Shown one piece after another: positions 15,082 to 23,283 of a stretch of 64,000 nucleotides of DNA. Under the pieces are notes generated by a model, which saw only the letters and a list, made by a program, of their open reading frames with translations, did no database searches and was not told where the DNA came from. Origin of the DNA: Halorubrum alkaliphilum (lineage in GTDB: Archaea; Halobacteriota; Halobacteria; Halobacteriales; Haloferacaceae); assembly GCF_017873815.1 (NCBI RefSeq), contig NZ_JAGGKQ010000003.1, positions 62,001-126,000 of the forward strand, written 5' to 3'. How positions within the stretch are numbered: position 1 is the stretch's first letter; each line of letters opens with the position of its first letter. Both the position numbers and the translations under genes were made by a program.

Positions 15082-16935
15082 ATGGAGTTCGCCGCGTTCG
15101 CCGACCGGGCGGAGCGACTGGAAGCGGAGTCGGCCGACCTCGCGACGACCGCCGGGGTTGCCGACCTGCTGTCCGCCGCCGACGACCTCGCGACGGTGAC
15201 CCGGTTCCTCCTCGGCCGGGTGTTCCCTGCCCACGACACGCGAACGCTGGACGTCGGGCCCGCCTCGTGCCACGAGGCGATCGCTCGCGCGGCCGGTCCG
15301 AACGTGACTGCCGAGGATGTCGAAACACGGCTCGCGGATCGGGGCGAGATCGGCGCGGTCGCGGCCGGATTCGACTTTGGCGGCCAGCGAGGGCTCTCGG
15401 CGTTCGCGGGCGGTCGAAAGCCGCTTACGGTCGCCGAACTCGACCGCTCGCTTCGCGAGCTGGCGGCCGTCGAGGGAGCGGGAAGCGAGTCCACGAAGGT
15501 AGACTCGCTGTTCGGGCTGTTCAACCGGTGTGAGCCCGCGGAGGCGAAGGTCCTCGCACGGCTCGTACTCGGCGAGATGCGGATCGGCGTCGGCGAGGGG
15601 ACCGTCCGGGACGCGATCGCCGAGGCGTTCCTCGTTGCGGACGGCGGAGCCGGCGGGGGTGACGATTCCGTGAACGACGGCTCGGACGACGATTCCGTGA
15701 ACGACGGCGAGAAGAACGGGTCCGATGCGGTCGCGCTCGTCGAGCGCGCGCTCCAAGTCACGAACGACTACGGCCACGTCGCGGTTCTCGCGCGGCGGGC
15801 GGGCGAGGAGGGGCTGCGCGCGGAGGGCCTAGAGGTCGGGCGGCCGGTCCAGGCGATGCTCGCGCAGGCCGGAACCGCGAGCGACGCGGTCGAGTCGTTC
15901 GGCGAGGTCGCCGTCGAGACCAAGTTCGACGGCGCGCGCGTCCAGATTCACTACGTTCCGGGGGGTGGGTGCGGAGGAGCGGGCGACGACGGCGCCCACG
16001 AGGACGCCGCGTTCGGGCCGCGCCTCTACTCGCGGAACATGGACGACGTGACCGACGCCCTTCCCGAGATCGTCGAATTCGTGGCGTCGCGAGTGGACGT
16101 TCCCGTCATCCTCGACGGCGAGATCGTCGCGGTCGACGACGAGGGCTCCCCGCTCCCGTTTCAGGAGGTGTTGCGCCGCTTCCGACGGAAACACGACGTC
16201 GACCGCATGCGCGAGACGATTCCCTGTCGGCTCCACGCGTTCGACTGTCTGTACGCCGACGGCGACGAACTGCTCGACGAGCCGCTTTCGACCCGCCACG
16301 AGCGACTCGTCGAGGTACTCCCCGACGCGGCCGCCGACGTGCGTACGACGACCGATATCGAAGCTGTCGAGTCGATCGAAGCCGACGCGCTCGAAGCGGG
16401 TCACGAGGGCGTCATGCTCAAGGACCCGGAGTCGGCCTACACGCCCGGCGACCGCGGGCGGGAGTGGCTGAAACGGAAGCCGGCCGTCGAGACGCTCGAC
16501 GCGGTCGTCGTCGGCGCGGAGTGGGGGGAGGGCCGGCGCGCAGAGCTGTTCGGGACGTTCCTGCTCGCGGTTCGGAGCGATGAAACCGCGGTCGCGACCG
16601 GCACCGGTCCGACGGGCACCAACGGGACGAACGTCGCCGCCGACGGACCGGACGGATACGCGACGATCGGCAAGGTCGCAACCGGACTCACGGACGAGGC
16701 GCTTGCGGACCTCACGGAACGACTGGAGCCCCACGTGGTCTCGGAGTCGGGGGCCGAGCTGCGGCTCCGCCCCGAGGTCGTTATCGAGGTCGGCTACGAG
16801 GAGATACAGACCTCCCCATCGTACGGCTCCGGATTCGCGCTCCGGTTCCCGCGGTTCGTCGGCGTTCGCGAGGACAAGTCCGCCGCTGAGGCGGACAGCG
16901 TCGAGCGGGTGGCCCGGCTTGCGGAGTCGGAATGA
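15082..16935 (+). CDS. ligA: ATP-dependent DNA ligase (archaeal LigI type)
   Basis: The protein has 617 residues. An N-terminal DNA-binding domain (1-240) is followed by the nucleotidyltransferase core: motif I KFDGAR with the adenylated lysine at residue 281, LYSRNMDDVTDALPEI, motif IIIa region RLHAFDCLYADG, motif IV EGVMLKDPES and motif V REWLKRKP, then the OB domain ending LRFPRFVGVREDKS. It seals nicks using ATP. The ATG at 15082 gives the expected MEFAxFA start. An acidic linker (about 190-217) carries a duplicated 21-base segment. Confidence 0.96.
   Translation: MEFAAFADRAERLEAESADLATTAGVADLLSAADDLATVTRFLLGRVFPAHDTRTLDVGPASCHEAIARAAGPNVTAEDVETRLADRGEIGAVAAGFDFGGQRGLSAFAGGRKPLTVAELDRSLRELAAVEGAGSESTKVDSLFGLFNRCEPAEAKVLARLVLGEMRIGVGEGTVRDAIAEAFLVADGGAGGGDDSVNDGSDDDSVNDGEKNGSDAVALVERALQVTNDYGHVAVLARRAGEEGLRAEGLEVGRPVQAMLAQAGTASDAVESFGEVAVETKFDGARVQIHYVPGGGCGGAGDDGAHEDAAFGPRLYSRNMDDVTDALPEIVEFVASRVDVPVILDGEIVAVDDEGSPLPFQEVLRRFRRKHDVDRMRETIPCRLHAFDCLYADGDELLDEPLSTRHERLVEVLPDAAADVRTTTDIEAVESIEADALEAGHEGVMLKDPESAYTPGDRGREWLKRKPAVETLDAVVVGAEWGEGRRAELFGTFLLAVRSDETAVATGTGPTGTNGTNVAADGPDGYATIGKVATGLTDEALADLTERLEPHVVSESGAELRLRPEVVIEVGYEEIQTSPSYGSGFALRFPRFVGVREDKSAAEADSVERVARLAESE
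15661..15708 (+). repeat. Direct repeat in the acidic linker of DNA ligase
   Basis: A 21-base sequence starting GACGATTCCGTGAACGACGG occurs at 15661-15681 and 15688-15708 and encodes DDSVNDG twice. Confidence 0.85.
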
Positions 16936-16993
16936 GCGGGAAGCCAGTCCGGAACGCGAAACGCGCTTCACGCTCCGGCCCCTCCCTCCGTGT

Positions 16994-17926
16994 ATGTCGA
17001 ATCCTCTCGGCGACGCGACGCGTCGCCGACTGACGGACGCCGCGGCTGCCCGGCTCGCGGCCGACGGCTTCGCGATCACGCGCTCGGAGAGCCGCGCCGA
17101 ACCGCCAGCGATCGCCAAGACGGGGGACGAAGGGGGTTCAGAGCGCGGGGGGAACGAACACGGCGGAACGGACGGGCCAGTCGAGGAGAGACCGTTGGCC
17201 ATCGAGCCGTTGGCCGCGGACGACGTCACGCCGACCACGCTCGTCTCCCGGGTCGCGCACGCGCTCGACCGGGACCGACGCGTGCTGTTCGTCGTCGCTG
17301 ACGAGTCGGTCGCGTCGGCGCTCCGATCGGTTCTCGAAGACCCGCCGTTACTCGTCGCCGAGACCGACCGACGCCGGACGTTCTACGCGGGTCCGGACCG
17401 GATCCCGGTCGACACGACGGGACTCCGCGTCGACACGGGCGGCTACGCCTGTATCCGGGTGGCCGATCCGATCGGCGGTGCGCCGGATCCGGCGTTCCGG
17501 TGGCGCGAGACCGGCACCCCGATCGGTCCGGTACCGTCCGTCGGAGGGGTCGACGCCGGGGCCGTGGACGAGACGGGTCGTCCCGACGTGCCGCGGCTCG
17601 TCTGTGCGGTCGACGGCCGGGTTCGTGGCGTCCTCGCGGGCGTCCAGAGTCTTCGAACCCCGCCGTCGACCGCGTTCCCGTACTTCTATCGGCGCGACCC
17701 GGAGGACAAGCGGTTCCGCGTTCGTCGCGGTGACGACGGGTCCGTCGTCGAGAGCGTGGGCGGCTTCGCAGCGATGCGTGCGGCGGGGTTCGTTCCGATC
17801 CCGATGCCGCTTGTCCCCGAACACGCGGTCGGCATCGGGGTCGGAGGCGGGAACGCGCGTGAGGACGCAGCCGAGACGATCCGGGGTGCGTGGGATCTCC
17901 TCGTCGTCGACCACACCGGGCGATAG
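16994..17926 (+). CDS. Conserved haloarchaeal protein, function unknown
   Basis: The protein has 310 residues from the ATG at 16994, the first start after ligA and preceded by a pyrimidine-rich spacer. The N-terminal half contains a helix (DATRRRLTDAAAARLAADGF), an acidic variable insert of about 35 residues and a Rossmann-like stretch (DRRVLFVVADESVASALRSVL). Later parts hold GGYACIRVADP and PYFYRRDPEDKRFRVRRG. I do not recognise the family. It lies between ligA and an MBL-fold gene on the same strand. Confidence 0.75.
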   Translation: MSNPLGDATRRRLTDAAAARLAADGFAITRSESRAEPPAIAKTGDEGGSERGGNEHGGTDGPVEERPLAIEPLAADDVTPTTLVSRVAHALDRDRRVLFVVADESVASALRSVLEDPPLLVAETDRRRTFYAGPDRIPVDTTGLRVDTGGYACIRVADPIGGAPDPAFRWRETGTPIGPVPSVGGVDAGAVDETGRPDVPRLVCAVDGRVRGVLAGVQSLRTPPSTAFPYFYRRDPEDKRFRVRRGDDGSVVESVGGFAAMRAAGFVPIPMPLVPEHAVGIGVGGGNAREDAAETIRGAWDLLVVDHTGR

Positions 17927-17986
17927 CGTCGTCGATTACACCGAGCGATGGCCACGCTCAAGGAGACGGCCGGCCGATGGGGGAAC

Positions 17987-18721
17987 ATGACCGTTCGATA
18001 CGACGGCCTGACCGTGGAGTGGCTCGGCTATGCGACCGCGCGCGTCGCCGCCGTCGACGGCCCGACCGTCTACACGGATCCGGGTCGATACGGCGTGCTC
18101 GACGACTACTGGACCCGCGACGGTGATCTCGTCCTCGTCACCCACGACCACCACTACGACCCCGAGGGGATCCGGTCGGTCGCCGACCCGGGCGCGACGC
18201 TCGTGATCTACGAGGCAGTCGACCCCGATCGGATCGACCGCGACGTGGAGTCCGTCGAGTCGCTTTCGGACGACTACGACGTGATCCGCGTCGACGACGA
18301 AGCGGAGTTCGAGGTGGAACTCGACGACGGAACCGTTACCGTCTGGACGGTCCCCACGTACAACGATCCGGAGGGACCCCGTGCGGACGCGGACGGCACT
18401 GTTCCACATCCGGAAGGCTTCGGCTGTGGCTTCCTGTTCTCGATCGGAGACCGAACCGCCTTCTGGCCGGGCGACGGCGACGCTCTCGACGGGTTCGCCG
18501 AACTCGACGTCGATCTCTTCCTCGCGAACATCGGTGGCGGGGACATCGTTTCGGACCGTCACGAATCGGCCGACCTCGCGGAGGGAATGGCCCCCGAGCT
18601 GGTCGTTCCGATCCACTATGACACCTTCGACGCTCTGGAGGCCGACGGCGAGGCCTTCGCCGGCGACGTCGCGTCCCGGTCGATCCCGGCCGCGCTCGAC
18701 GAACGGTCCGTGAACCGGTAG
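17987..18721 (+). CDS. MBL-fold metallo-hydrolase (UlaG-like)
   Basis: The protein has 244 residues. The beta-lactamase-fold pattern VEWLGYATARV, VYTDPGRYGV and the metal motif THDHHYDPEG (normally HxHxDH) are visible, with FWPGDGD and a late PIHYDTFDAL supplying further ligands. Members hydrolyse esters, phosphodiesters or lactones; the substrate is unknown. I chose the ATG at 17987, with GGGGGAAC just before it; an in-frame ATG at 17948 would add 13 residues. The second metal site differs from the strict consensus. Confidence 0.85.
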   Translation: MTVRYDGLTVEWLGYATARVAAVDGPTVYTDPGRYGVLDDYWTRDGDLVLVTHDHHYDPEGIRSVADPGATLVIYEAVDPDRIDRDVESVESLSDDYDVIRVDDEAEFEVELDDGTVTVWTVPTYNDPEGPRADADGTVPHPEGFGCGFLFSIGDRTAFWPGDGDALDGFAELDVDLFLANIGGGDIVSDRHESADLAEGMAPELVVPIHYDTFDALEADGEAFAGDVASRSIPAALDERSVNR

Positions 18722-18730
18722 CCGGCGAAC

Positions 18731-18740
18731 CGTTTTTATG
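18731..18740 (+). promoter_or_regulatory. TATA-like box of the GNAT gene
   Basis: CGTTTTTATG is centred about 27 bases before the ATG at 18762, which fits a leaderless message and argues against the earlier in-frame ATG at 18738, lying inside the box. Confidence 0.55.
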
Positions 18741-18761
18741 TTCGGTGCCGTAGAGTCGAGT

Positions 18762-19349
18762 ATGTACGTCCGCGACGCCAAGAACCGTGACGAGGCGTGG
18801 TTGCTGGACGCGATCGAGGACGTCGGACTCGACGACGTCGCCTTCCGGTCGCGGGACTACGTGATCGCGGTCGATCAGGAGTCCGGCGACCGAGCGGGTT
18901 TCGGGCGACTGCGGCTTCACAAGCCGGACGGCGAGGAGGCGATCGAGCTCACGGGGATCGGCGTGTTGCCCGAGTGGCGCGGGGCCGGCGTCGGCGCACA
19001 CGTCGTCGAGCGACTCGTCGACACCGCGGCCGCGGAGGGGTTCGACGTCGTCTACGTCCTCACCGATCAGCCGGAGTACCTCACCCAGTTCGGGTTCAAA
19101 CCGATCGACGATGGTACGGTTCCCGACCCGCTCACGGATCGCCGCGCGGAGAAGCGCGAGACGCTTGACGGAGAGATCACGCCACTGCGGCTTCCCACCG
19201 ACGGCTTCGAGATGCCGAGCGGGCTCCGGGAGGCGTTTAAAAACGCGACACAGAGGGCGGGCGACGACGACGAGGACCCCGTGGAGTCCGCGGAGGACTT
19301 CGGGATCGACCCGGAGTCGGCGACGTATAAATACGACACCGGGCAGTGA
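18762..19349 (+). CDS. GNAT-family N-acetyltransferase
   Basis: The protein has 195 residues. The acetyl-CoA binding motif is visible as ELTGIGVLPEWRGAGVGAHVV (V/I-x-P-x-W-R-G-x-G-x-G, about residues 67-86), followed by the YLTQFGFKP beta-bulge of motif B. This resembles ArgA/arylalkylamine-type GNAT proteins, but the substrate is not identifiable. The C-terminal 50 residues are acidic and probably flexible. It is a single gene with its own promoter. Confidence 0.85.
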   Translation: MYVRDAKNRDEAWLLDAIEDVGLDDVAFRSRDYVIAVDQESGDRAGFGRLRLHKPDGEEAIELTGIGVLPEWRGAGVGAHVVERLVDTAAAEGFDVVYVLTDQPEYLTQFGFKPIDDGTVPDPLTDRRAEKRETLDGEITPLRLPTDGFEMPSGLREAFKNATQRAGDDDEDPVESAEDFGIDPESATYKYDTGQ

Positions 19350-19430
19350 GAGTGGTCGACGATCGCTCGTCGGAGCGGGCGTCGGAGCGGGGAACCCGCA
19401 ACTTATGCGACCGCCAACCGACCCTCCGAC

Positions 19431-19850
19431 ATGGATCCGCTGATCGAGGCCGCACGCGACGCGCTTGAGAACGCGCACGTCCCCTACTCCGAGTATCGGG
19501 TCGGTGCCGCCATCGAGACCGCCGACGGAACCGTGTTCACGGGTTGTAACATCGAGAACGCCAACTACTCCAACAGCCTCCACGCCGAGGAGGTCGCCAT
19601 CGCGGAGGCGGTCAAAGAGGGCCATCGGGAGTTCGACCGGATCGCCGTCACGTCCGGGGTTCGGGACGGCGTGACTCCCTGCGGAATGTGTCGACAGACG
19701 CTTGCGGAGTTCGCGGACGGCGACCTCCCCGTCCTCTGCGACGAGGGCGGCGGCGAGACCAGCGAGTACGCGCTCGGCGAGTTGTTGCCGAACACGATCA
19801 GCGAGGGAACGCTGGACGACGCCGATCGGGACCGATCGCCCTCAGAGTAG
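19431..19850 (+). CDS. cdd: Cytidine deaminase
   Basis: The protein has 139 residues, the homotetrameric short type. It deaminates cytidine and deoxycytidine to uridine and deoxyuridine. Zinc ligands and catalytic residues are in place: HAE at 51-53 and PCGMC with cysteines at 84 and 87. CNIENANYSNSLHAEE is the substrate loop. Its product is a substrate for the nucleoside phosphorylase 2.5 kb downstream. The stop overlaps the end of the convergent amidohydrolase gene by nine bases. Confidence 0.95.
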   Translation: MDPLIEAARDALENAHVPYSEYRVGAAIETADGTVFTGCNIENANYSNSLHAEEVAIAEAVKEGHREFDRIAVTSGVRDGVTPCGMCRQTLAEFADGDLPVLCDEGGGETSEYALGELLPNTISEGTLDDADRDRSPSE

Positions 19851-21329
19851 GCCGCTCTCGCGGAGCACCCGCTCGCCGGACTCGACGAATCGGTCGTGCT
19901 CCTCGGCGAGCGTGTCGTTCAGGAGCCCACCGTCGCGTTTGACCACGGTGCCGTCGACGACGACGGTATCGACGTTGGCGACGCTCGCCTGGAAGACGAC
20001 CGTCTCGACCGGGTCGTGAACCGGCGACGTGTTCACCGAATCGCCGCCGATGATCGTCAGGTCTGCGCGCTTGCCGGGGGTGATGGAGCCGATCCGGTCG
20101 TCGAGTCCGAGGGCGCGAGCGCCGTCGATAGTCGCCAGCTCCAACGCTCGTTCCGCATCGATCGAGACCTCGCCGATCTGCTCGCCGGCCTCGACGGCCG
20201 GCTGGTTGTCGCGGCCCCGCTGGACCTGTACCGCCGTGCGCGTCTGCGTGAACATGTCGCCGCTGACGTTCGAGACGATATCGACGCCGACGGTCGGCGT
20301 CGCGCCCGCGTCGAGCGTCTCGCCGAGGGCGGGCATCCCCATCCCCATCTGGAGCTCGACCTCTGGCGTGATTGAGACGGAACCGCCGGAGTCCCCGATC
20401 AGGGCGAACTCCTCCTCCTCGAACCGGTTGGCGTGGACGTAATTGAGGTCGTCGCCGAGAAGACCGAGATCCTCCAGCGCGTAGACGGTTCCCGGACCGA
20501 GCGACCCGGCATGCATCGACACCGGGATCCCCATCTCGCGAGCCCGGGTGATGTCCTCCTCGACCACTTCGTCCGTGGCGTAGTCGGGGCCACGGATCCC
20601 CATCGCGAGCGTGAGTCGGTCGTCGGCCGCGGGGAACCGCTCCTCGTGGAGCCGTTCGATGTCGTCGGGATGGGACTCCGTGCTCGCCTCCCACCACGTG
20701 TCGCCGTCGTCGCCCGGCGGACCGTGTGCGAAGACGGCGCGAACCCCGGCGTCCGCGAGCCCGTCGATCGCGCGGTCGGAGTGCTCGGGAGTGTTGGCGA
20801 TGTGGAACCAGTCGAGGATCGTCGTCGTCCCCGCGTTGAGTTGTTCGGCGGCACCGAACAGATTGCCGAGATAGGCGTCCTCGGGCTCGTAGTGGCTGCT
20901 CACCTCGCCGAGCATCGTGTCGAGGTAGTCCATGAACGTCCAGTCGCCGGCGACGCCGCGCACGCCGGCCTGCCACGTGTGGAGGTGAGAGTTGACGAAA
21001 CCGGGCGCGACCACGCTGCCCTCCGCGTCGATCACGGTCGCGTCGTCGGCCGTCAACCCCTCGCCGACCTCGACGATCTCGCCGTCCTCCACGTACACGT
21101 CCCCGTGCTCAAGCACGCCGATGTCAGGATCGACGGAGACCACGGTCCCGTCCCGTACGAGAAGCCGATCCGGCTGCTCGCCCGCGGCGTTCTCGGTCCC
21201 CGTACCGTTCCCGTCATCTCCGCCGAGCGACCCCAGACAGCCAGTGAGGGGCAAGGAGAGGGCAGCCGCGCCGCCCGCAAGGTAGCTCCGTCGCGATACG
21301 TCGTTCGAGTCGGTGTTGCGTCGTCGCAT
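19842..21329 (-). CDS. Tat-exported lipoprotein amidohydrolase (deaminase-like)
   Basis: The protein has 495 residues. The N-terminus carries a twin-arginine motif (SRRSYLAGG) and a lipobox ending LTGC at about residue 31, so it should be exported folded and anchored by lipid outside the cell. The amidohydrolase core follows, with metal ligands in FVNSHLHTW, SMHAG and the later YVHANRF, and the closing segment SITPGKRADLTIIGGD. It resembles guanine deaminase, 5'-methylthioadenosine deaminase and atrazine hydrolase relatives. The substrate is unknown; extracellular placement is unusual for the family. Confidence 0.85.
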   Translation of the reverse strand: MRRRNTDSNDVSRRSYLAGGAAALSLPLTGCLGSLGGDDGNGTGTENAAGEQPDRLLVRDGTVVSVDPDIGVLEHGDVYVEDGEIVEVGEGLTADDATVIDAEGSVVAPGFVNSHLHTWQAGVRGVAGDWTFMDYLDTMLGEVSSHYEPEDAYLGNLFGAAEQLNAGTTTILDWFHIANTPEHSDRAIDGLADAGVRAVFAHGPPGDDGDTWWEASTESHPDDIERLHEERFPAADDRLTLAMGIRGPDYATDEVVEEDITRAREMGIPVSMHAGSLGPGTVYALEDLGLLGDDLNYVHANRFEEEEFALIGDSGGSVSITPEVELQMGMGMPALGETLDAGATPTVGVDIVSNVSGDMFTQTRTAVQVQRGRDNQPAVEAGEQIGEVSIDAERALELATIDGARALGLDDRIGSITPGKRADLTIIGGDSVNTSPVHDPVETVVFQASVANVDTVVVDGTVVKRDGGLLNDTLAEEHDRFVESGERVLRESGLL

Positions 21330-21449
21330 CGTCGGTGGTTCAGGATACGCGCCGTGACATCGTGGAGGTTCGTTCGGTATGTTACGAACCGGTCGGCGCG
21401 GCTACCCCGCCACCGATCGAAGAGCGACGCTGACGAACCGGTCAGGGCT

Positions 21450-21505
21450 GTCGAGAACACGCGGGGGCGTCGAGAATACGCGAGGGCGTCGGGAACACGC
21501 GGGGC
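21450..21505. repeat. Three tandem 19-base repeats upstream of the amidohydrolase gene
   Basis: Copies at 21450-21468, 21469-21487 and 21488-21505 share the pattern GTCGAGAAYACGCGRGGGC with few changes. They lie between the start of the amidohydrolase gene and the end of the next minus-strand gene. Confidence 0.8.
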
Positions 21506-21521
21506 GCGAAAAAACGGACGG

Positions 21522-22283
21522 TTATGGCGCTGTCTCGCCGATCTCGGCGCTCTCCGCCGCGAACTCCGTCCGTCCGGAGAGGTAGTTCTTCGCGAGCCAC
21601 GCCTCCGCGCGAGTGACGCGATACTGGAGGGTGGAGACGGGGATCCCCTCGGCCTCCGCGACCTCCTGAAGCGAGTTCCGTCGCGGAGTGTCGTAGTAGC
21701 CTCGCTCGATGGCGGCCCGGAGCGCCTCGCGCTGCTCGGGCGGGAGGTCGTCGGCGTCCGGCCGGTCGGTCGTCCAGTCGGGCGACCCGTCGACCCGCTC
21801 GAAAGAGATCTCCAGTCCGGGACGCAGGTTCGCCTCCAGCTCCTCGTATATCGGACTCAACGCGGCATCGTCCTCGGCGAGCACGTTCCACTCGTACGTG
21901 TTCCCGTACTGCTGGGCACGACAGAGCGCGCCGTCGCCGAGCCGCTTGGTGACCAAGTACGGCACGGAACGACATCCCTCTCCCTCGGATTGTCGGGAGT
22001 AGATGAGCCGGCTCGTCGGGCGCTCGGCAAGCACCTCGTGGTCCCAGTCCAGCTGACAACCACCCATTCCCTGAAGGCTCGAACACCGGGGGAGTCCCCG
22101 GAGATGGCGGTCGTACGCGGTGAGCGCGTCCGGGGGACCAGTGACCTCGTCGACGCGCCACATCGTGTCGGCGCTGGCGTGGCACGAGACCGTCCGCGAG
22201 TAGAGGCCGGGATGCCGAACGAAGACGTCCATCAGATCGTCGGCACCCTCCTCGTAGGTGACCGTGAAATCGAACTCCTGCAT
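21522..22283 (-). CDS. Bacterio-opsin activator-type HTH transcriptional regulator
   Basis: The protein has 253 residues. The N-terminal half is a haloarchaeal sensor-like domain (MQEFDFTVTYEEGADDLMDVF onwards), and the C-terminal domain (about 180-235: LPPEQREALRAAIERGYYD, PRRNSLQEVAEAEGIPVSTL) is the HTH_10 DNA-binding domain of the Bat family. Such proteins activate or repress neighbouring genes. It is divergent from the nucleoside phosphorylase gene, with an inverted repeat between them, and is followed on the same strand by the lipoprotein amidohydrolase. Confidence 0.88.
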   Translation of the reverse strand: MQEFDFTVTYEEGADDLMDVFVRHPGLYSRTVSCHASADTMWRVDEVTGPPDALTAYDRHLRGLPRCSSLQGMGGCQLDWDHEVLAERPTSRLIYSRQSEGEGCRSVPYLVTKRLGDGALCRAQQYGNTYEWNVLAEDDAALSPIYEELEANLRPGLEISFERVDGSPDWTTDRPDADDLPPEQREALRAAIERGYYDTPRRNSLQEVAEAEGIPVSTLQYRVTRAEAWLAKNYLSGRTEFAAESAEIGETAP

Positions 22284-22302
22284 CGGTTGAATATAACAAG
22301 CG

Positions 22303-22322
22303 ACCGTACATCAACGTACGGT
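22303..22322. promoter_or_regulatory. Inverted repeat, candidate operator between regulator and nucleoside phosphorylase
   Basis: ACCGTAC at 22303-22309 and GTACGGT at 22316-22322 form a perfect 7-base inverted repeat with a 6-base spacer. It lies 20 bases before the regulator start and next to an AATATAAC box on that side, so a protein bound here would affect the regulator and perhaps its neighbour. Confidence 0.45.
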
Positions 22323-22399
22323 TAGCATATGCGGAGCGAGCGGTGGCCGGGACCGGGCGTTTTCTGAACTGTTTTACGAGAGCACTCCGATCACCGCCT

Positions 22400-23218
22400 A
22401 TGACAGCGGACAGCGAGGATCCGAACGCGGAGAAACAGTACCACCTCGAGGTCGGGCCGGACGACGTCGCCGATGCCGTGCTCCTCCCGGGGAACCCCGA
22501 GCGCGTCGACAAGGTGACCGCGCTGTGGGACGCTCACGAGGAGGTCGCCCATCACCGCGAGTATCGCACCGCGACGGGCGCGTACGACGACGCCCCGATA
22601 TCGGTGACCTCGACCGGGATCGGGTCGCCCTCGGCGACCATCGCCGTCGAGGAGCTCGCGCGCGTCGGCGTCGAGACGTTCATTCGGGTCGGCTCCTGCG
22701 GGGCGATCCAACCGGAGATGGACGTCGGCGACCTCGTCATCACCACCGGCGCGGTCCGTCAGGAGGGGACGAGCGACGAGTACGTCCGGGAGGACTACCC
22801 CGCGAGCGCGGACGGGGAGGTCGTCTCCGCGCTCGTCGCCGCAGCGGAACGGCTCGGGCACGACTATCACATGGGGATCACGATGAGCGCCGACTCCTTT
22901 TACGCCGGACAGGGACGCCCGGGGTTCGAGGGGTTCGAGGCGGCCGGCTCCGATGCGCTCGTCGAGGAGCTACGGGAGGCGAACGTGAAGAACGTCGAGA
23001 TGGAGGCATCGGCGATCCTCACCGTCGCGAACGTGTACGGACTCCGCGCCGGCGCGGTGTGCTCGGTGTACGCGAACCGCGTGACCGGGGAGTTCCGGAC
23101 GGAGGGCGAGACGCGAGCCGCCGAGACCGCAAGCCTCGCCGTGAAGCTGCTCGCGCGCATGGACGAAATCAAACGCGAGTCCGGCGCGGATCGCTGGCAC
23201 GCGGGACTCTCGTTGTAG
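22400..23218 (+). CDS. udp: Uridine phosphorylase-like nucleoside phosphorylase
   Basis: The protein has 272 residues of the PNP/UDP family. The phosphate loop LLPGNPERVDKV (about 28-39), IRVGSCGAIQ and the ribose-binding VEMEASAILTVANVYG (about 200-215) are visible, with RTATG and GITMSADSFYAGQG lining the active site. It splits uridine, and perhaps other nucleosides, with phosphate into base and ribose-1-phosphate. The start at 22400 follows a CTGTTTTACG box by about 27 bases. Substrate choice (uridine versus purine) is inferred from overall similarity. Confidence 0.88.
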   Translation: MTADSEDPNAEKQYHLEVGPDDVADAVLLPGNPERVDKVTALWDAHEEVAHHREYRTATGAYDDAPISVTSTGIGSPSATIAVEELARVGVETFIRVGSCGAIQPEMDVGDLVITTGAVRQEGTSDEYVREDYPASADGEVVSALVAAAERLGHDYHMGITMSADSFYAGQGRPGFEGFEAAGSDALVEELREANVKNVEMEASAILTVANVYGLRAGAVCSVYANRVTGEFRTEGETRAAETASLAVKLLARMDEIKRESGADRWHAGLSL

Positions 23219-23283
23219 TCCGGCAAGAATTGCTTCCGGCCGCTTCCAAAGTGACTTTACCCGCGGCCCGCGCATCGAAAGAC

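Noticed and set aside
20433-22325. 630-codon plus-strand open frame across the amidohydrolase and regulator genes
   Set aside because: It lies opposite two minus-strand genes with strong motifs (Tat lipobox, HTH_10). Long antisense frames are normal at this GC content.
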